Origin: Archangium lipolyticum
GTDB lineage: Bacteria > Myxococcota > Myxococcia > Myxococcales > Myxococcaceae
Direction of reading: 5' to 3'
NCBI RefSeq assembly: GCF_024623785.1
Contig: NZ_JANKBZ010000011.1
Location: 62,001 to 126,000, forward strand
Length of the DNA stretch: 64,000 nt
Made by a program: the position numbers and the translations under genes. This document shows, piece by piece, positions 62,950-64,000 of the stretch. Every line of letters begins with the position of its first letter. The first letter of the stretch is position 1. The notes beneath the pieces were generated by a model. The model saw only the letters and a program-made list of their open reading frames with translations. It searched no databases and had not been told where the DNA came from.

Positions 62950-64000
62950 TCACTGCACCTGCTGGGTGCGCAGCACGGGCGGGAGGTCCTCGCCCACGGC
63001 GCGCCCTTGCAACGCGTCGTTCAGACGCGGCTTGCCGGCGAGGAAGCGGCGCACCGCCTCGTGCGCGTCAACGTCCAGGACGCGCGGCTCCTGGACGCCG
63101 GGAATCCGGCACACCATGTCGGGGGCATCGCCCTCACGCTCGCAGGCCGTCACGGTGTAGAGGCGGTCGTCCTCCACCGGCTTGCCACCGACTTCCAGGG
63201 CGAGGAGGCGCTTGCCCTTGGGCGCGTCGGCCCGGAAGCGCAGCGTCATCCCCGAGGGGCGCGGCAGCCACCCGCCAAAGCGCTTCTCCGGCTCCCTGGC
63301 GAAGACGTTCTCCAGCTCCTGCTCCCAGAAGGCGCGCAGCTGGCGGCCACTCACCTTGCCCGTCTTCAGCTTGTTGACGATGGGGAAGAAGTTCCACAGG
63401 TCCGCCTCACGCACCGGCCCGGGCAGCAGCGGCGTGCCGAAGCGGAAGCCGTTGGAAAGGCCAATCTCCGTCCCTCCGGCGACGCGGATGGCGTCGGCCA
63501 GCACGTTGTCGAGCGGGTTCTCCACCACCGCGTAGCGCGCGAGCGTCACATCGGTGCGGCCCACCGGGGAGGACAGCTTCGCCTCGTGCGGAGCGAGTGC
63601 GGCGTCCACCAGCCGTGCCACCCGCGGGTCCTCGGGGAAGCGCGAGGCGGTCAGCTCGATGAGCTCCCAGCGGCGGTCCACCACCCTGCCCTCCTCCACC
63701 CACAAGTCCAGCCGCCCGAGGAAGGAGCCGAAAGCGCCGGGCTCCACCACCCAGCTCCCGGCCTGCTCAATCGGCGCATAGGTGCGCTCGTGCGTGTCGC
63801 TGGACAGGTGGACGTCCACCCCGGGCACCTTGGCGGCGAGGCCCACCGCCTTGGCGAGCCCCACATGCGTCATCAACAGCACCACCTGGGCCCCCTCGCG
63901 CTCGCGCACCTCCCGCACGAGCGCCGGCAACTCCTCCGGGCCGTCGTAGCGCAGGCCCTGGCTGTAGCCCGGGGGTTGGCGGCGCGGGACGTCCGGGTCC
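62950..64000 (-). CDS. 5'-nucleotidase / SoxB-like metallophosphoesterase, partial
   Basis: The open frame continues off the right edge, so the N-terminal metallophosphoesterase motifs are mostly outside; the visible part is the last 349 residues. It contains the end of the phosphoesterase domain (VVLLMTHVGLAKAVGL, DVHLSSDTHERT) and the C-terminal 5_nucleotidase domain (ENPLDNVLADAIR, SNGFRFGTPLLPGPVREADL, GRQLRAFWEQELENVF). The SNGFRFGT segment resembles SoxB-type thiosulfohydrolases as well as UshA-type nucleotidases, and the sulfur-related neighbours make a SoxB-like role possible. Substrate cannot be decided from this part. Confidence 0.75.
   Translation of the reverse strand, partial: DPDVPRRQPPGYSQGLRYDGPEELPALVREVREREGAQVVLLMTHVGLAKAVGLAAKVPGVDVHLSSDTHERTYAPIEQAGSWVVEPGAFGSFLGRLDLWVEEGRVVDRRWELIELTASRFPEDPRVARLVDAALAPHEAKLSSPVGRTDVTLARYAVVENPLDNVLADAIRVAGGTEIGLSNGFRFGTPLLPGPVREADLWNFFPIVNKLKTGKVSGRQLRAFWEQELENVFAREPEKRFGGWLPRPSGMTLRFRADAPKGKRLLALEVGGKPVEDDRLYTVTACEREGDAPDMVCRIPGVQEPRVLDVDAHEAVRRFLAGKPRLNDALQGRAVGEDLPPVLRTQQVQ

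Overview
The window is about 64 kb of high-GC bacterial DNA with the gene content of a myxobacterium, most likely of the Cystobacterineae (Archangium/Cystobacter-like). The evidence is the Myxococcus-restricted paralog families (DUF2381, the DUF2380-type lipoprotein), many Hanks-type kinases, hybrid kinase/receiver proteins, a GroEL without groES, and the very GC-rich third codon positions of the core genes. No 16S rRNA or full housekeeping set is present, so the genus is not fixed.

Layout. (1) 1-15.9 kb is core chromosome: glpX (5' end), a YbgC-type thioesterase, a secreted type I phosphodiesterase/phosphatase, nadC, valS with an unusual histone-H1-like tail, a receiver protein with a Pro/Gly repeat linker, a CheW-like protein, a receiver-GGDEF protein, a ferritin-like protein, a hybrid histidine kinase, an orphan groEL under a near-consensus CIRCE element, a stand-alone receiver, and a TPR-metallopeptidase. 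(2) At 15955-16050 lies an intact tRNA-Sec (selC, anticodon TCA). Its 3' part is repeated perfectly (64 bp) at 48245-48308. A tyrosine integrase gene sits just inside the second copy and convergent with an excisionase-like gene, so 16.05-48.3 kb is an integrated island of about 32 kb.

Island cargo, in order: a 670-aa protein of unknown function plus a GIY-YIG nuclease-like protein; a two-TM protein; a TM/coiled-coil protein; a low-GC RHS protein with a jacalin-like lectin; two convergent XRE regulators and a pseudokinase; a DUF2381 protein and an active-looking kinase; a DUF932 protein; a DUF4365 nuclease-like protein; and a replication module. The module comprises iteron-like repeats, a primase-helicase and a RepA-like ATPase fused to a radical SAM domain. 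The fusion gene is split by an IS66 element with a clean 8-bp target duplication.

(3) 48.3-58.9 kb is a second, scrambled accessory region. It holds a HamA-like (Hachiman) fragment, one complete and one internally deleted copy of an IS4-type element, and lipoprotein toxin/immunity cassettes resembling myxobacterial kin-discrimination (SitA/SitI-like) loci. One toxin copy is frameshifted, and one of three immunity genes has ACG in place of ATG. It also carries a kinase cut by an IS21-like end, an HNH fragment with a DUF4265 immunity-like gene, a LysM effector with a membrane partner, and a short tmRNA/tRNA 3'-end fragment at 58.9 kb that may mark another integration site.

(4) 59.2-64 kb returns toward core: a secreted GH45 endoglucanase, an ECF sigma factor with a built-in zinc-finger tail, and a sulfur/phosphoesterase-type operon (5'-nucleotidase/SoxB-like, YeiH-type exporter, DsrE-like).

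How the pieces work together: the selC island has its own integration/excision and replication functions and carries contact-toxin and possible defence cargo. The adjacent region looks like a graveyard and nursery of self/non-self discrimination genes. Family assignments come from motifs read by eye; no database search was run.
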